Source: Spartobacteria bacterium UBA5019 (GTDB taxonomy: Bacteria > Verrucomicrobiota > Verrucomicrobiia > Chthoniobacterales > Terrimicrobiaceae). Taken from it: a stretch of 12,062 nt of DNA. A program made the translations under genes and the position numbers. The stretch covers positions 7,503 through 19,564 of the forward strand of contig DGXZ01000038.1 in NCBI GenBank assembly GCA_002396485.1, in the 5' to 3' direction. Every line of letters starts with the position of its first letter. Position 1 is the first letter of the stretch. Under the pieces are notes generated by a model, which saw only the letters and a program-made list of their open reading frames with translations, did no database searches and was not told where the DNA came from. Positions 1-7,451 of this stretch are shown in pieces.

Positions 1-744
1 AAATGGAACATGGGCTGGATGAATGACAGCCTGCGCTACATCAGCAAAGACCCGATCCATCGCAGATATCATCAGGGGGAAATTACCTTTTCCATGCTCT
101 ACGCATTCCAAGAGCATTTCATCCTTGTTCTGAGCCACGACGAGGTGGTTCACGGCAAGGGCTCGCTCATCAATAAGATGCCTGGCGACGACTGGCAGAA
201 ATTCGCCAACTGCCGGATGTTTCTTGCGTGGATGTGGGCGCATCCAGGAAAAAAACTCATCTTCCAAGGAATCGAGTTTGGCCAATTTGCGGAGTGGAAA
301 CATACGTTCAGCCTGGACTGGCACCTGACCGAGCAGCATTTCCACAAAGGCCTTAGCAGGCTTATGCAGCATCTCAACTGGCTCTACACTCACGAGCCAT
401 CCTTCTACGAACTCGATGACAGCTACGACGGCTACGAGTGGATCGATTTCAGCGACGCCGACAATTCCGTGTGGTCTTTCATGAGAAAATCACGCACTGG
501 CGAGAGCATTCTTTTTGTGGTGAATGCAACGCCCGTCGTTCGTGGCAGCTACCGGCTCGGAGTTCCTCGCCCCGGTTTCTATGAGGAAATCTTGAATACA
601 GATGCCGAGAATTACGGTGGCGGCAATGTCGGAAACTATGGTGGTGTCCAAGCCCATCAAGACTGGAGTTGGCAAAATCAACCCCACTCCATCGAAATCA
701 ATATCCCGCCGCTGTCGGTCGTTGCATTTAAACGCAGGCATTGA
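1..744 (+). CDS. glgB: 1,4-alpha-glucan branching enzyme, C-terminal part (5' end outside window)
   Basis: GlgB cuts alpha-1,4 glucan chains and re-attaches the piece in alpha-1,6 linkage during cytoplasmic glycogen synthesis. The reading frame is open from base 1, so this is the last 247 residues of a protein usually of 630-750. Visible are the late GH13 catalytic block LSHDEVVHGKGSL with its conserved His-Asp, then MPGDDWQKFAN, the MWAHPGKKLIFQG segment, SLDWHL, and the C-terminal all-beta domain with EEILNTDAENYGG and the closing LPP-like IPPLSVVAFKR. These blocks run in the same order as in E. coli GlgB. The ATG at base 10 is internal and not the start. The gene converges on ptsI with 26 bp between the stops; that gap holds only a 4-bp GC stem without a T-run, so I call no terminator. 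Confidence 0.96.
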   Translation, partial: KWNMGWMNDSLRYISKDPIHRRYHQGEITFSMLYAFQEHFILVLSHDEVVHGKGSLINKMPGDDWQKFANCRMFLAWMWAHPGKKLIFQGIEFGQFAEWKHTFSLDWHLTEQHFHKGLSRLMQHLNWLYTHEPSFYELDDSYDGYEWIDFSDADNSVWSFMRKSRTGESILFVVNATPVVRGSYRLGVPRPGFYEEILNTDAENYGGGNVGNYGGVQAHQDWSWQNQPHSIEINIPPLSVVAFKRRH

Positions 745-770
745 GCCATACCCAATCGGGAGGGCCCGCC

Positions 771-2540
771 TCAATCCATCAAGTCGGCGTAGTTCGCCAG
801 CGCCATGGAACGACTAAGTTCCAAAATGGCTGCTGACTCGTCGGCCTCCAATGCCTGTGCGGCCATTTTGCCACAGGCGCCCGCATCCAAAGACTGAACG
901 GCTTTTTTGACCCGGGGAACCATTGCGCTTGTAGCGCTCAACTCCTCCAACCCGAGACCAATGAGCAACGGGGTGAGCTGGATGTCTGAAGCCATCTCGC
1001 CGCAGATTCCCGTCCAGATGCCGCGAGCACGGGCTGATTCCACCACCATTTTAATCATCCGCAAAATCGAGGGGTGCGTGGGATTGTAAAGGTGGGCGAT
1101 GCGGTCATTCAAGCGATCCACTGCAATGGAGTATTGGATGAGATCATTTGTGCCGATACTGAAAAAACGAACTTCACGAGCGAGGTGGTCGGCGACAAGA
1201 ACCGCGCTGGGAGTTTCAATCATGATTCCAACTTCGATCCATGGGTTAAAGGGAATCCCCTTGCCTGCGAGTTCTTGTTTGCACTCCTCCAGAATGGCAT
1301 TGGCGCGCCTAAGCTCTTCGATGCCGGAGATCATGGGATACATGATGCGAATATTGTTGATGGTGGCAGCCCGAAGAATTGCCCTCAACTGGGTCTTGAA
1401 GATGGCTGGATTCTCGAGGCAAAAGCGAATGGCTCGGCAGCCGAGAAAAGGATTTTCCTCCTCCCATGTCTCGAAGCTGGAAGCCACCTTGTCGCCGCCG
1501 ATGTCAAGCGTGCGAATGATGACGCTATGCGGCAAAGCCTGCTCGGCCGCGCTGCGGTAGTGTTCGAATTGCTCCTCCTCGCTTGGGGGAGTTGTTCGAT
1601 TCAGATAAAGAAATTCCGTCCTGAAGAGGCCGACGCCCTCAGCTCCATTTGCCGCCACGTCGGACATTTCATCAGGCAAATCGATGTTTGCCGAGAGCAC
1701 GATGTGACGACCATCGCGGGTTGTGGATGCCGTTTCCCGAATGAGGCGCAAACGCTCGACGACCTGTTCCTTTTCACGTGAGAGGCGCTCGTATTCAGCC
1801 AAAGTGGCTGGGGAGGGGTTGAGAATGAGCAGTCCATTGTAGCCATCGATCAGGATATCATCGCCAATTTGGATTTGCTGACAGATGCCCTGCATTCCAA
1901 CGATTGCGGGAATCTCCAAGGAGCGGGCCATAATGGCCGTATGCGAGGTCTTGCTGCCAATCTCCGTCACAAAGCCGTGCACCAGCTTGCGGTCCAACTG
2001 GGCCGTGTCGGAGGGCGTGAGGTTGTGAGCGACAATGATGTGCGACTGTGCCTGCGCGGCTGGATTTTGCGGAGCCTTGCCAAGAAGATGCCGGATGACG
2101 CGGCGGGCAACATCCTCGATGTCCACGACTCGCTCCCTGAGATAGGGGTCGTCAATGGCTTCGAGGGTCTTACAATATTTGCGTGCCACCTCCTGAAAGA
2201 TGTATTCGATGCAAAGGTGATCCCTCTCTAGGCTGCGCAAAACTTCATCGATGAGTGTGCGATCCTCCACAACGAGAAGGTGGGCATCAAAAATACTTGC
2301 ATCGTGCGCTCCGATGGCCGATGCGATTTTTTGCTGAATTTCGAGAAGCTCTATGCGAGTGGCGATGAGTGCCGCTTCGAAGCGGCCAATCTCACCAGGC
2401 AGGTTTTCTGTGGAAACAACCTCTGGGAGAATCTCCTCCTCCTCGGCCAAATGAACCAGCGCAGGAAAATGAGCGATGCCATGGGCAACTGGTATGCCAT
2501 GGAACCGCTTCTCGGATTTTATTTTTTTAACTCCACGCAT
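771..2540 (-). CDS. ptsI: Phosphoenolpyruvate-protein phosphotransferase (PTS enzyme I)
   Basis: Enzyme I takes phosphate from phosphoenolpyruvate onto a histidine and passes it to HPr in the cytoplasm. At 589 residues it has normal family length (about 570-590). The phospho-histidine is H200 in GSKTSHTAIMARS. The C-terminal PEP-binding barrel shows EGVGLFRTEFLYL (301-313), the Mg-binding region IETPSA (441-446), FFSIGTNDLIQYS (459-471) and the catalytic Cys C513 in GICGEMASD. All expected catalytic residues are present, so it should be active. The ATG start is the only one ahead of the conserved N-terminal GIPVAHGIA; no clear ribosome binding site precedes it. It lies 50 bp downstream of ptsH and is the last gene of the leftward train. 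No enzyme II gene is in the window, so a regulatory rather than sugar-import role is plausible but inferred. Confidence 0.96.
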   Translation of the reverse strand: MRGVKKIKSEKRFHGIPVAHGIAHFPALVHLAEEEEILPEVVSTENLPGEIGRFEAALIATRIELLEIQQKIASAIGAHDASIFDAHLLVVEDRTLIDEVLRSLERDHLCIEYIFQEVARKYCKTLEAIDDPYLRERVVDIEDVARRVIRHLLGKAPQNPAAQAQSHIIVAHNLTPSDTAQLDRKLVHGFVTEIGSKTSHTAIMARSLEIPAIVGMQGICQQIQIGDDILIDGYNGLLILNPSPATLAEYERLSREKEQVVERLRLIRETASTTRDGRHIVLSANIDLPDEMSDVAANGAEGVGLFRTEFLYLNRTTPPSEEEQFEHYRSAAEQALPHSVIIRTLDIGGDKVASSFETWEEENPFLGCRAIRFCLENPAIFKTQLRAILRAATINNIRIMYPMISGIEELRRANAILEECKQELAGKGIPFNPWIEVGIMIETPSAVLVADHLAREVRFFSIGTNDLIQYSIAVDRLNDRIAHLYNPTHPSILRMIKMVVESARARGIWTGICGEMASDIQLTPLLIGLGLEELSATSAMVPRVKKAVQSLDAGACGKMAAQALEADESAAILELSRSMALANYADLMD

Positions 2541-2590
2541 TTACAGGCAGTTTGAAAAAAATGTGGGCAATGAGGGGAAGCCTGCGTGCC

Positions 2591-2899
2591 TCAATCTTCG
2601 CCGAAACGGGTTTCAACGAGATTTTTGATTTCTGCTATGGCTTTTTCGGCATCGACTCCCTCTGCGAGGATGGTGAGTTTCGATCCCTTGCCGGCAGCGA
2701 GCATCATGAGGCCCATGATACTTTTGCCATTGACCCGCTCACCGTCTTTTTCAACCCACACCTCGGCGCGGTAACGACTGGATATTTTCACAAACATGGC
2801 GGCTGGCCGCGCATGGAGGCCGTTGCGGTTGTCGATGGTCACCTCGCAGGTTGTTTTCTGCAGGTCTTCCGCTGTCTTTTTTTTCGTAAGAATTCCCAT
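2591..2899 (-). CDS. ptsH: Phosphocarrier protein HPr with lysine-rich N-terminal extension
   Basis: HPr relays phosphate from enzyme I (on a histidine) and is phosphorylated on a serine by HPr kinase. Both sites are visible: H29 in NRNGLHARPAAMF matches the classical His15, and S60 in NGKSIMGLMML matches Ser46. The protein is 102 residues, longer than the usual 85-90. The surplus is mostly an N-terminal stretch of about 14 residues (MGILTKKKTAEDLQ) ahead of the first beta strand TCEVTID. The ATG overlaps the hprK stop codon by one base (TAATG), which suggests translational coupling. An internal start that would remove the extension is not available as ATG. Having both sites next to hprK and ptsI indicates a complete EI/HPr/HprK switch. 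Confidence 0.95.
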   Translation of the reverse strand: MGILTKKKTAEDLQKTTCEVTIDNRNGLHARPAAMFVKISSRYRAEVWVEKDGERVNGKSIMGLMMLAAGKGSKLTILAEGVDAEKAIAEIKNLVETRFGED

Positions 2900-3870
2900 T
2901 ATCTGTTCCGGCGTTCGCTGATCATGTGAAGCAGTTTCTGATTAAATTCCTGTGCGCTGTTTTCGCCCATGTCTTTCAACTTCTGGTCTAGCGCGGCCAC
3001 CTCAACCAGCCTCGCGATGTCGCGCCCGGTGCGGACGGGCAGTGTGACATGCGGGACTTTGATGCCCAGAATTTCATATGTTTCACGGTCAAGGCCGATT
3101 CTATCCACATTCTCGACCTCATGCCAATCTTTGAGTGTGACGACAAAATTAAGTTTTTTCTGGGGAACCACAGAACCAGCTCCGAAGATGGAGGCGATAT
3201 TGATGATTCCGATGCCACGAACTTCCATGTGGTAGCGTGAGATGCTGTCCGACATGCCAATGAGTTCGCTGCCTTCGACGGAGCGAAAGCGTGTGATGTC
3301 GTCGCTGACAAGGCTGTAGCCACGTTCGATGAGGCCAAGAACGCACTCGCTCTTGCCGATGCCGCTTGCCCCGCGTATGAGCGTTCCGACTCCCAGAATA
3401 CTGACCATACTCCCATGCTCCGTCGTGGAGGGGGCGAAATCCGTCTCGAGAAGAATCGTAGCCGCATTGATGAATTTCATCGTGATCATGCTTGTTCGAA
3501 GCACGGGGGTTTCAAACTCGGCGGCGGCGTCCAAGATGGCTGGGGGAACGGGGGCGTTTCTGGCGATGACGAGGCACGGCATGTTGCGAGAGAGCAATCC
3601 GCGGGCGCGTTCCTTGAGAGTCGCAACTGGAAGACTCTTGAGATAGCTGAGCTCTGCGGCCCCGAGCACTTGAATGCGTTTCACAGCGAAGTAACTGAAG
3701 AAACCCGAGAGGGCCAAGCCAGGCCGGTTGATGGTGGGCTCCCGAATGAGCCGGTTCAGACCGCGCGAGCTGCCTTCAAGCCTGAGACCGAGCTTCTCAG
3801 CGTGGTTCGCATAGAAATGACCAACCGTTATGTGGCTTACTTTTTTCAACGGTTTGCTGTTGGCGGGCAT
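2899..3870 (-). CDS. hprK: HPr kinase/phosphorylase
   Basis: HprK phosphorylates and dephosphorylates the regulatory serine of HPr, linking carbon and energy state to gene control. With the ATG at 3870 it has 323 residues, normal for the family (about 300-330). The N-terminal domain carries the signature INRPGLALSGFFSYF (47-61) and KRIQVLG. The C-terminal catalytic domain has H152 in TTEHGSMV, the P-loop GASGIGKS (167-174), the LVSDD motif (188-191) and the HprK signature EVRGIGIINI (216-225). A TTG at 3906 would add 12 residues, but neither start has a clear ribosome binding site and conserved sequence begins only after the ATG, so I prefer the ATG. It is 82 bp downstream of lptB and directly coupled to ptsH. 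Confidence 0.94.
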   Translation of the reverse strand: MPANSKPLKKVSHITVGHFYANHAEKLGLRLEGSSRGLNRLIREPTINRPGLALSGFFSYFAVKRIQVLGAAELSYLKSLPVATLKERARGLLSRNMPCLVIARNAPVPPAILDAAAEFETPVLRTSMITMKFINAATILLETDFAPSTTEHGSMVSILGVGTLIRGASGIGKSECVLGLIERGYSLVSDDITRFRSVEGSELIGMSDSISRYHMEVRGIGIINIASIFGAGSVVPQKKLNFVVTLKDWHEVENVDRIGLDRETYEILGIKVPHVTLPVRTGRDIARLVEVAALDQKLKDMGENSAQEFNQKLLHMISERRNR

Positions 3871-3952
3871 GGAAGATTTGAAATGTGGGGCGAAGAGGGA
3901 AAACAAGTAAACCGTACTGAGTGTTTATGCAAACCAGCACTTCGCGTTTCGA

Positions 3953-4693
3953 TCACATTGAAAAGGATTCGCCGAGGTAGAGCTTGCGGCTGATCGGATC
4001 GTTTAAAAGAAATTCCTTGTTCCCCTGACTCTCCACCCGGCCTTCGAAGATCAAGTAGGCACGGTCAACGATGTTCAGGGTCTCACGCACGTTGTGATCC
4101 GTGATGAGGATGGCGAGGCCCTGCTCACGCAAATCTTGAATGATCTGCTGGACATCATGAACGGCGATGGGATCAACGCCACTGAATGGCTCGTCAAGCA
4201 TGAGAAGCGAGGGATTCGTGACCAATGAACGGGCAATGGTGAGTCTGCGCTTTTCTCCTCCTGAGAGCGTGAGGGCCTCGTTTTTGGCAATGTGCTCGAT
4301 GCCGAAGCGGGTTAGAAGCTCGTCACAGCGCTCCTTGCGCGCCTTTTTGGGAAGGCCTGTTGTCTCAAGAATGGCGAGGATGTTTTCCTCAACAGTCAGC
4401 TTGCGGAAGATCGATTCCTCCTGCGGAAGATAGCCCATGCCGTGGCGGGCCCTGCGATACATTGGCATGGCGGTGACATCTTCGCCGCGAAAGAAAACCT
4501 TGCCACCATTGGGGCGCACGAGGCCGACGATCATGTAAAACGTCGTCGTCTTTCCTGCCCCATTCGGGCCAAGGAGTCCAACGATCTCACCTTTTTTGAC
4601 ATTGATATCCACGCCATTGACAACAGCGCGGCGGTTGTAAACCTTCACTAGTCCCTCGGTGTGGAGAAGCGGTTTTTCGGAATTCTCGCTCAT
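3953..4693 (-). CDS. lptB: LPS export ABC transporter ATP-binding protein LptB
   Basis: LptB is the cytoplasmic ATPase that drives extraction of lipopolysaccharide from the inner membrane by LptFG. The 246-residue protein has the full ABC set: Walker A GPNGAGKT (42-49), Q-loop Q91 in YLPQEES, signature LSGGE (143-147), Walker B LLMLDEP (163-169) and switch H200 in ITDHNVRETL. The segment YLPQEESIFRKLTVEENI and the absence of a fused membrane domain are typical of LptB rather than of amino acid importers. Its ATG overlaps the stop of the lptA gene by four bases (ATGA). LptF and LptG, its membrane partners, are not in the window and must be encoded elsewhere, as in many bacteria. Confidence 0.95.
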   Translation of the reverse strand: MSENSEKPLLHTEGLVKVYNRRAVVNGVDINVKKGEIVGLLGPNGAGKTTTFYMIVGLVRPNGGKVFFRGEDVTAMPMYRRARHGMGYLPQEESIFRKLTVEENILAILETTGLPKKARKERCDELLTRFGIEHIAKNEALTLSGGEKRRLTIARSLVTNPSLLMLDEPFSGVDPIAVHDVQQIIQDLREQGLAILITDHNVRETLNIVDRAYLIFEGRVESQGNKEFLLNDPISRKLYLGESFSM

Positions 4694-5274
4694 TGCGGCT
4701 TCGAGGTGTCCGTGATCAGGGTTTTGCTCCCGCCGATCGTGCGAGATTGACCACTACTCCGAAGGATCATGATTGTGGATTGCTCGGTCGCGACCTGATT
4801 GTTGATACCCTGCTGGATCGAAGGCCAATCGCGAAGCACGACCTCACCGGAGTCGGGCTTGTAAGTTACCTCTCCCGCACGCCCTATAGCTTGCTGTGCG
4901 TTGTTTTTAGGATCGGACTTTTCTTGAACAATGATGACATTCCCTTGAGCCTCGGCCACGGCGATGCCTTTCCGATCAGTGCTCAATGAGACTGTGAGAC
5001 GGTCGCAAGTGAGTGTGAACTGGGGATCACGCACGACAACACGCCCTGTGAACTCGGCGATGTTTTTTTCGCTATCGAAACTGGATTCTTTTGTCGCGGT
5101 GATCTCTGTCTTGGCTCCAGTCGGCCGATCCCCTCCCGCCATATTAAAAAGACCAGGAGATTTGCCGGTCTTGGAATCGGCAGACATCGAGGCCTTGGCA
5201 TCCTGAGCATCCATCGGGAAAATGAGAGAAAACAAAGCTAGGAGTGACAGAATGCCGACTTTGAAATTGATCAT
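4690..5274 (-). CDS. lptA: LptA/OstA-like periplasmic LPS transport protein
   Basis: LptA forms the periplasmic beta-jellyroll bridge along which LPS moves to the outer membrane. The 194-residue product starts with a signal peptide (hydrophobic residues 6-20, likely cleavage after MDAQDA or nearby). A linker rich in Ser, Lys and Gly follows, and then an OstA-type region from about residue 56: TEITATKESSFDSEKNIAEFTGRV has the typical 'fdsekniaef.G.V' pattern, followed by VRDPQFTLTCDRLTV and AEAQGNVIIVQ. Its identity rests on this repeat-like beta pattern and on its place between the lptC-like gene and lptB, with four-base overlaps on both sides. The length is close to E. coli LptA (185). Confidence 0.87.
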   Translation of the reverse strand: MINFKVGILSLLALFSLIFPMDAQDAKASMSADSKTGKSPGLFNMAGGDRPTGAKTEITATKESSFDSEKNIAEFTGRVVVRDPQFTLTCDRLTVSLSTDRKGIAVAEAQGNVIIVQEKSDPKNNAQQAIGRAGEVTYKPDSGEVVLRDWPSIQQGINNQVATEQSTIMILRSSGQSRTIGGSKTLITDTSKPQ

Positions 5275-5744
5275 TGGGAATTTTCTTCTGTGGAGATAAC
5301 CATTCTTACATTGCCTCGCAGTGTTCCAAAGCGGGTTTTGGTATTGAATTCGATACTGTCCCCGATGATTTCAAAATCCTCGCGATAGATTTTTGCGGAA
5401 TTTTCTCCGGTAAGGACACGTGTTTCGAGGTTAAAGATAGCCTGTGGCAGTTCAACGAAAATTTTCCGGCCTTCGCCATCGAGAGCCTCGAGCTTGAGAT
5501 TCTCCATCTCAACGCGCTGGTCATTGACTTTTTTGGCTACGGCAGCCTCAAGAAGCATAAGCCGCCTGCCGTCTTCGGCATATTGAGGAACCTTGATGCC
5601 ATTCACTGGCATGCCGACAGGCACCGGTAAATCAAAGTCAACAGATTCATCAGCAGATGGCGACGGGGCAGGTTTTGACTCCGCATGGAGAGATGCCACA
5701 ACGGTGGCGAGAACGAGAAAACGGGAAAAATCAAACCACGACAT
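5271..5744 (-). CDS. lptC: LptC-like LPS export protein
   Basis: LptC normally sits in the inner membrane and hands LPS from LptBFG to LptA. This 157-residue protein has an N-terminal hydrophobic segment (FLVLATVVASL, 9-19) ending in a signal-peptidase-like ASLHA, then a proline-rich linker. A beta-rich region follows (about 48-152) with GIKVPQYAEDGRRLMLLEA, VEMENLKLEALD, FNLETRVLTG and GNVRMVI, a pattern typical of LptC/YrbK proteins. The hydrophobic run is short for a membrane anchor, so it may be secreted rather than tethered. It overlaps the end of kdsA by 14 bases and the start of lptA by four. The family call depends partly on this neighbourhood; direct similarity to E. coli LptC is likely weak. 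Confidence 0.75.
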   Translation of the reverse strand: MSWFDFSRFLVLATVVASLHAESKPAPSPSADESVDFDLPVPVGMPVNGIKVPQYAEDGRRLMLLEAAVAKKVNDQRVEMENLKLEALDGEGRKIFVELPQAIFNLETRVLTGENSAKIYREDFEIIGDSIEFNTKTRFGTLRGNVRMVISTEENSQ

Positions 5745-6552
5745 CGCGGAGGGCTTTCAGTTGTTTGATCAATCTCGGCAGATCGCGAAGGGGCACTTGA
5801 TTCGGTCCATCGGACAATGCCTTGGCTGGATTTTCGTGTGTTTCCAGAAAAACGCCGTCGCAGCCCGCAGCCACGGCTGCTCGAGCCAGGACGGGAGCCA
5901 GTTTACCGTCGCCGCCGGTGGTCTCCCCCGCCCCGCCAGGTCGTTGCACCGAGTGGGTGGCGTCAAAAACAACAGGGCAACCCAGCTCCTGCATCCAAGG
6001 AATCGAGCGCATGTCAGCGACGAGGTTGTTGTAGCCAAAAGTCGTACCCCTTTCGGTGAAGATGTAATTCTTGCAACCTGCGGCCTCGATTTTCAAAGCG
6101 ACATTTTTCATGTCCCAGGGTGCCAGGAATTGCCCCTTTTTGACATTCACTATACGGCCGGTCTTGGCGGCGGAAACGATCAAATCGGTCTGACGGCAAA
6201 GAAAGGCTGGAATCTGAAGTATATCCACAAAACGACCCGCTATTTCCGCCTCTTCCGGAGAATGGATATCCGTCGTGACCGGCACGCCAAGATCAGCGCC
6301 GATCTCCGCTAGCAAAGCACACCCATCGCGGACAGAGGTGCCTCGGAAGGACTTGTTCGAAGTGCGGTTGGCCTTATCGTAGGAGGCTTTGAAAACAAAC
6401 CCAACGCCTTCACCATCACAAATGGCCTTGATTTTAGCACCCATGCGGCGGGTGAAGGCTGGGCTCTCGATGACGCAGGGACCCAGAATAAAAAGCAACT
6501 CACGCCCTCCAATGGAATGAGGACCGACCTTGAGAATACGACGCTTTGCCAT
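5731..6552 (-). CDS. kdsA: 3-deoxy-8-phosphooctulonate synthase (Kdo-8-phosphate synthase), metal-dependent type
   Basis: KdsA condenses phosphoenolpyruvate with arabinose-5-phosphate to make Kdo-8-phosphate, the precursor of the inner LPS sugar. The 273-residue barrel shows LGPCVIES (23-30), FKASYDKANRTS (54-65), TTDIHSPEEA, NVKKGQFLAPWDM, ERGTTFGYNNLVADMRSIPW and PVVFDATHSVQRPGG (193-207). Residue C26, with H200, E237 and D248, matches the four metal ligands of the Aquifex-type enzyme, where E. coli KdsA has Asn in place of Cys. The frame stays open upstream to 6762, but residues before MAKRR look like shadow sequence of the neighbour. An AGGA site 9 bases upstream supports the ATG at 6552. 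It opens the tight kdsA-lptC-lptA-lptB block. Confidence 0.96.
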   Translation of the reverse strand: MAKRRILKVGPHSIGGRELLFILGPCVIESPAFTRRMGAKIKAICDGEGVGFVFKASYDKANRTSNKSFRGTSVRDGCALLAEIGADLGVPVTTDIHSPEEAEIAGRFVDILQIPAFLCRQTDLIVSAAKTGRIVNVKKGQFLAPWDMKNVALKIEAAGCKNYIFTERGTTFGYNNLVADMRSIPWMQELGCPVVFDATHSVQRPGGAGETTGGDGKLAPVLARAAVAAGCDGVFLETHENPAKALSDGPNQVPLRDLPRLIKQLKALRDVVV

Positions 6553-6561
6553 GTAGTGGCA

Positions 6562-6565
6562 TCCT
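6562..6565 (-). promoter_or_regulatory. Ribosome binding site of kdsA
   Basis: AGGA on the minus strand, nine bases before the ATG at 6552. It decides for this start over the longer open frame reaching 6762, and agrees with where KdsA similarity begins. Confidence 0.6.
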
Positions 6566-6601
6566 ATTCTTTCGTTGCGAATGGGCAAAGATTTTCGTGT
6601 T

Positions 6602-7357
6602 TTAGGCGTGACTGCTAAACACGAACGCTTCGACGCTGCGCTGTTCGGCACCGAGGTCTTCGAGTCCATGCTCCTCCGCGGGGGCGATGTCCCATACCCA
6701 GCGTTCAGCCGGTTTGGGCAGACGCACCTCACTGAGCAGCGGAGACCACTCGTGATGACCATAGCGTTGCGCGGTGTCTGTGATCAAAATAGCCGTGGAG
6801 GCACTTTCGAGAAGTTCGATATGATTTTGCTGGATGCGGGCCACGCCTGCACCGACCAAGGCGGAGTTAAAGTGCTTGCCCCAGCGATGCGATGCCGGCA
6901 ACGCCAGCTGCGTCAGGAGGCAAGATGAGACCAACGCATCCGCACTCTCCAAGAGACTGCGGAGATTTTTGTCCAGGGCGATTGGCAAGGAGGGATCCCT
7001 CACATGCAATGCCCCGGAGAGATCGCAGGAACAGAGCTCGATCCGACCGCCAGAGAACAAGGCCAGGATTTGCACCTCCAGCGGGTGGACCACATCAAAG
7101 AGAGTGATGCGGGAGAAGTTGTTTTTCAAATGCCGGAGGTCGATATCGCGCAGATGCCCACTTCCAAGAACTGCCACATGATTCCCTCTGGAAAGTTGGC
7201 GGGTGAGAAAGCTTTTGCAGGATTGAAGATGGCTTTGCCACGAGCTCCGGCACCGATTGGCGCGGTGGCGTATGGCGATCTGCTCGGCCAGGAGGCCGTT
7301 CGTTCTTGCACGGAGCGAGGCAGGTGTGAGGCACCATTCCAATAGTTCCAAAATCAT
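6602..7357 (-). CDS. Unrecognised protein with Rossmann-like (SAM-methyltransferase-like) core
   Basis: I cannot name this 251-residue protein. The middle resembles a class I methyltransferase-type Rossmann fold: VAVLGSGHLRDIDL (61-74) looks like strand 1 with a glycine loop, and ITLFDVVH (84-91) like strand 2 ending in an acidic residue. SADALVSSCLLTQLALP (138-154) recalls the 'aDlvvSanLLsQL' region of some uncharacterised methyltransferase-like proteins. TAILITDTA (188-196) looks like a later strand, and the C-terminal RWVWDIAPAEEH is a striking Trp-rich motif. The N-terminal 50 residues are helical and rich in Arg and Cys. The frame extends to an ATG at 7453, but only the ATG at 7357 has a GGAG nine bases upstream. 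It sits 49 bp ahead of kdsA on the same strand, so it may be the first gene of the LPS operon. Methyltransferase activity is a guess. Confidence 0.75.
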   Translation of the reverse strand: MILELLEWCLTPASLRARTNGLLAEQIAIRHRANRCRSSWQSHLQSCKSFLTRQLSRGNHVAVLGSGHLRDIDLRHLKNNFSRITLFDVVHPLEVQILALFSGGRIELCSCDLSGALHVRDPSLPIALDKNLRSLLESADALVSSCLLTQLALPASHRWGKHFNSALVGAGVARIQQNHIELLESASTAILITDTAQRYGHHEWSPLLSEVRLPKPAERWVWDIAPAEEHGLEDLGAEQRSVEAFVFSSHA

Positions 7358-7366
7358 GAGCAGTGG

Positions 7367-7370
7367 CTCC
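7367..7370 (-). promoter_or_regulatory. Ribosome binding site choosing the start at 7357
   Basis: GGAG on the minus strand, nine bases before the ATG at 7357. The alternative ATG at 7453 has no such site. With the inner start, a 94-bp divergent intergenic space is left for promoters of this gene and of the DUF2237 gene. Confidence 0.5.
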
Positions 7371-7451
7371 AAAACTATGCGCAAGCGGGAATCCGTGCGA
7401 CGAAGTTTTTTGCATCTGGAACTGCCACCGACGATCGCGTAGTTGTTGCCC

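Noticed and set aside
745..770. Rho-independent terminator between glgB and ptsI
   Set aside because: Only a 4-bp CGGG/CCCG stem is present and no T-run follows on either strand.
1074..1781. 235-residue plus-strand open frame
   Set aside because: Antisense to ptsI, which has all catalytic motifs; no family resemblance.
3415..3993. 192-residue plus-strand open frame
   Set aside because: Antisense to hprK and the end of lptB; composition is that of a shadow frame.
5593..6312. 239-residue plus-strand open frame
   Set aside because: Antisense to the lptC-like gene and kdsA, both well supported.
6553..6762. N-terminal extension of kdsA by 70 residues
   Set aside because: No KdsA similarity, overlaps the neighbouring gene, and the AGGA site supports the ATG at 6552.
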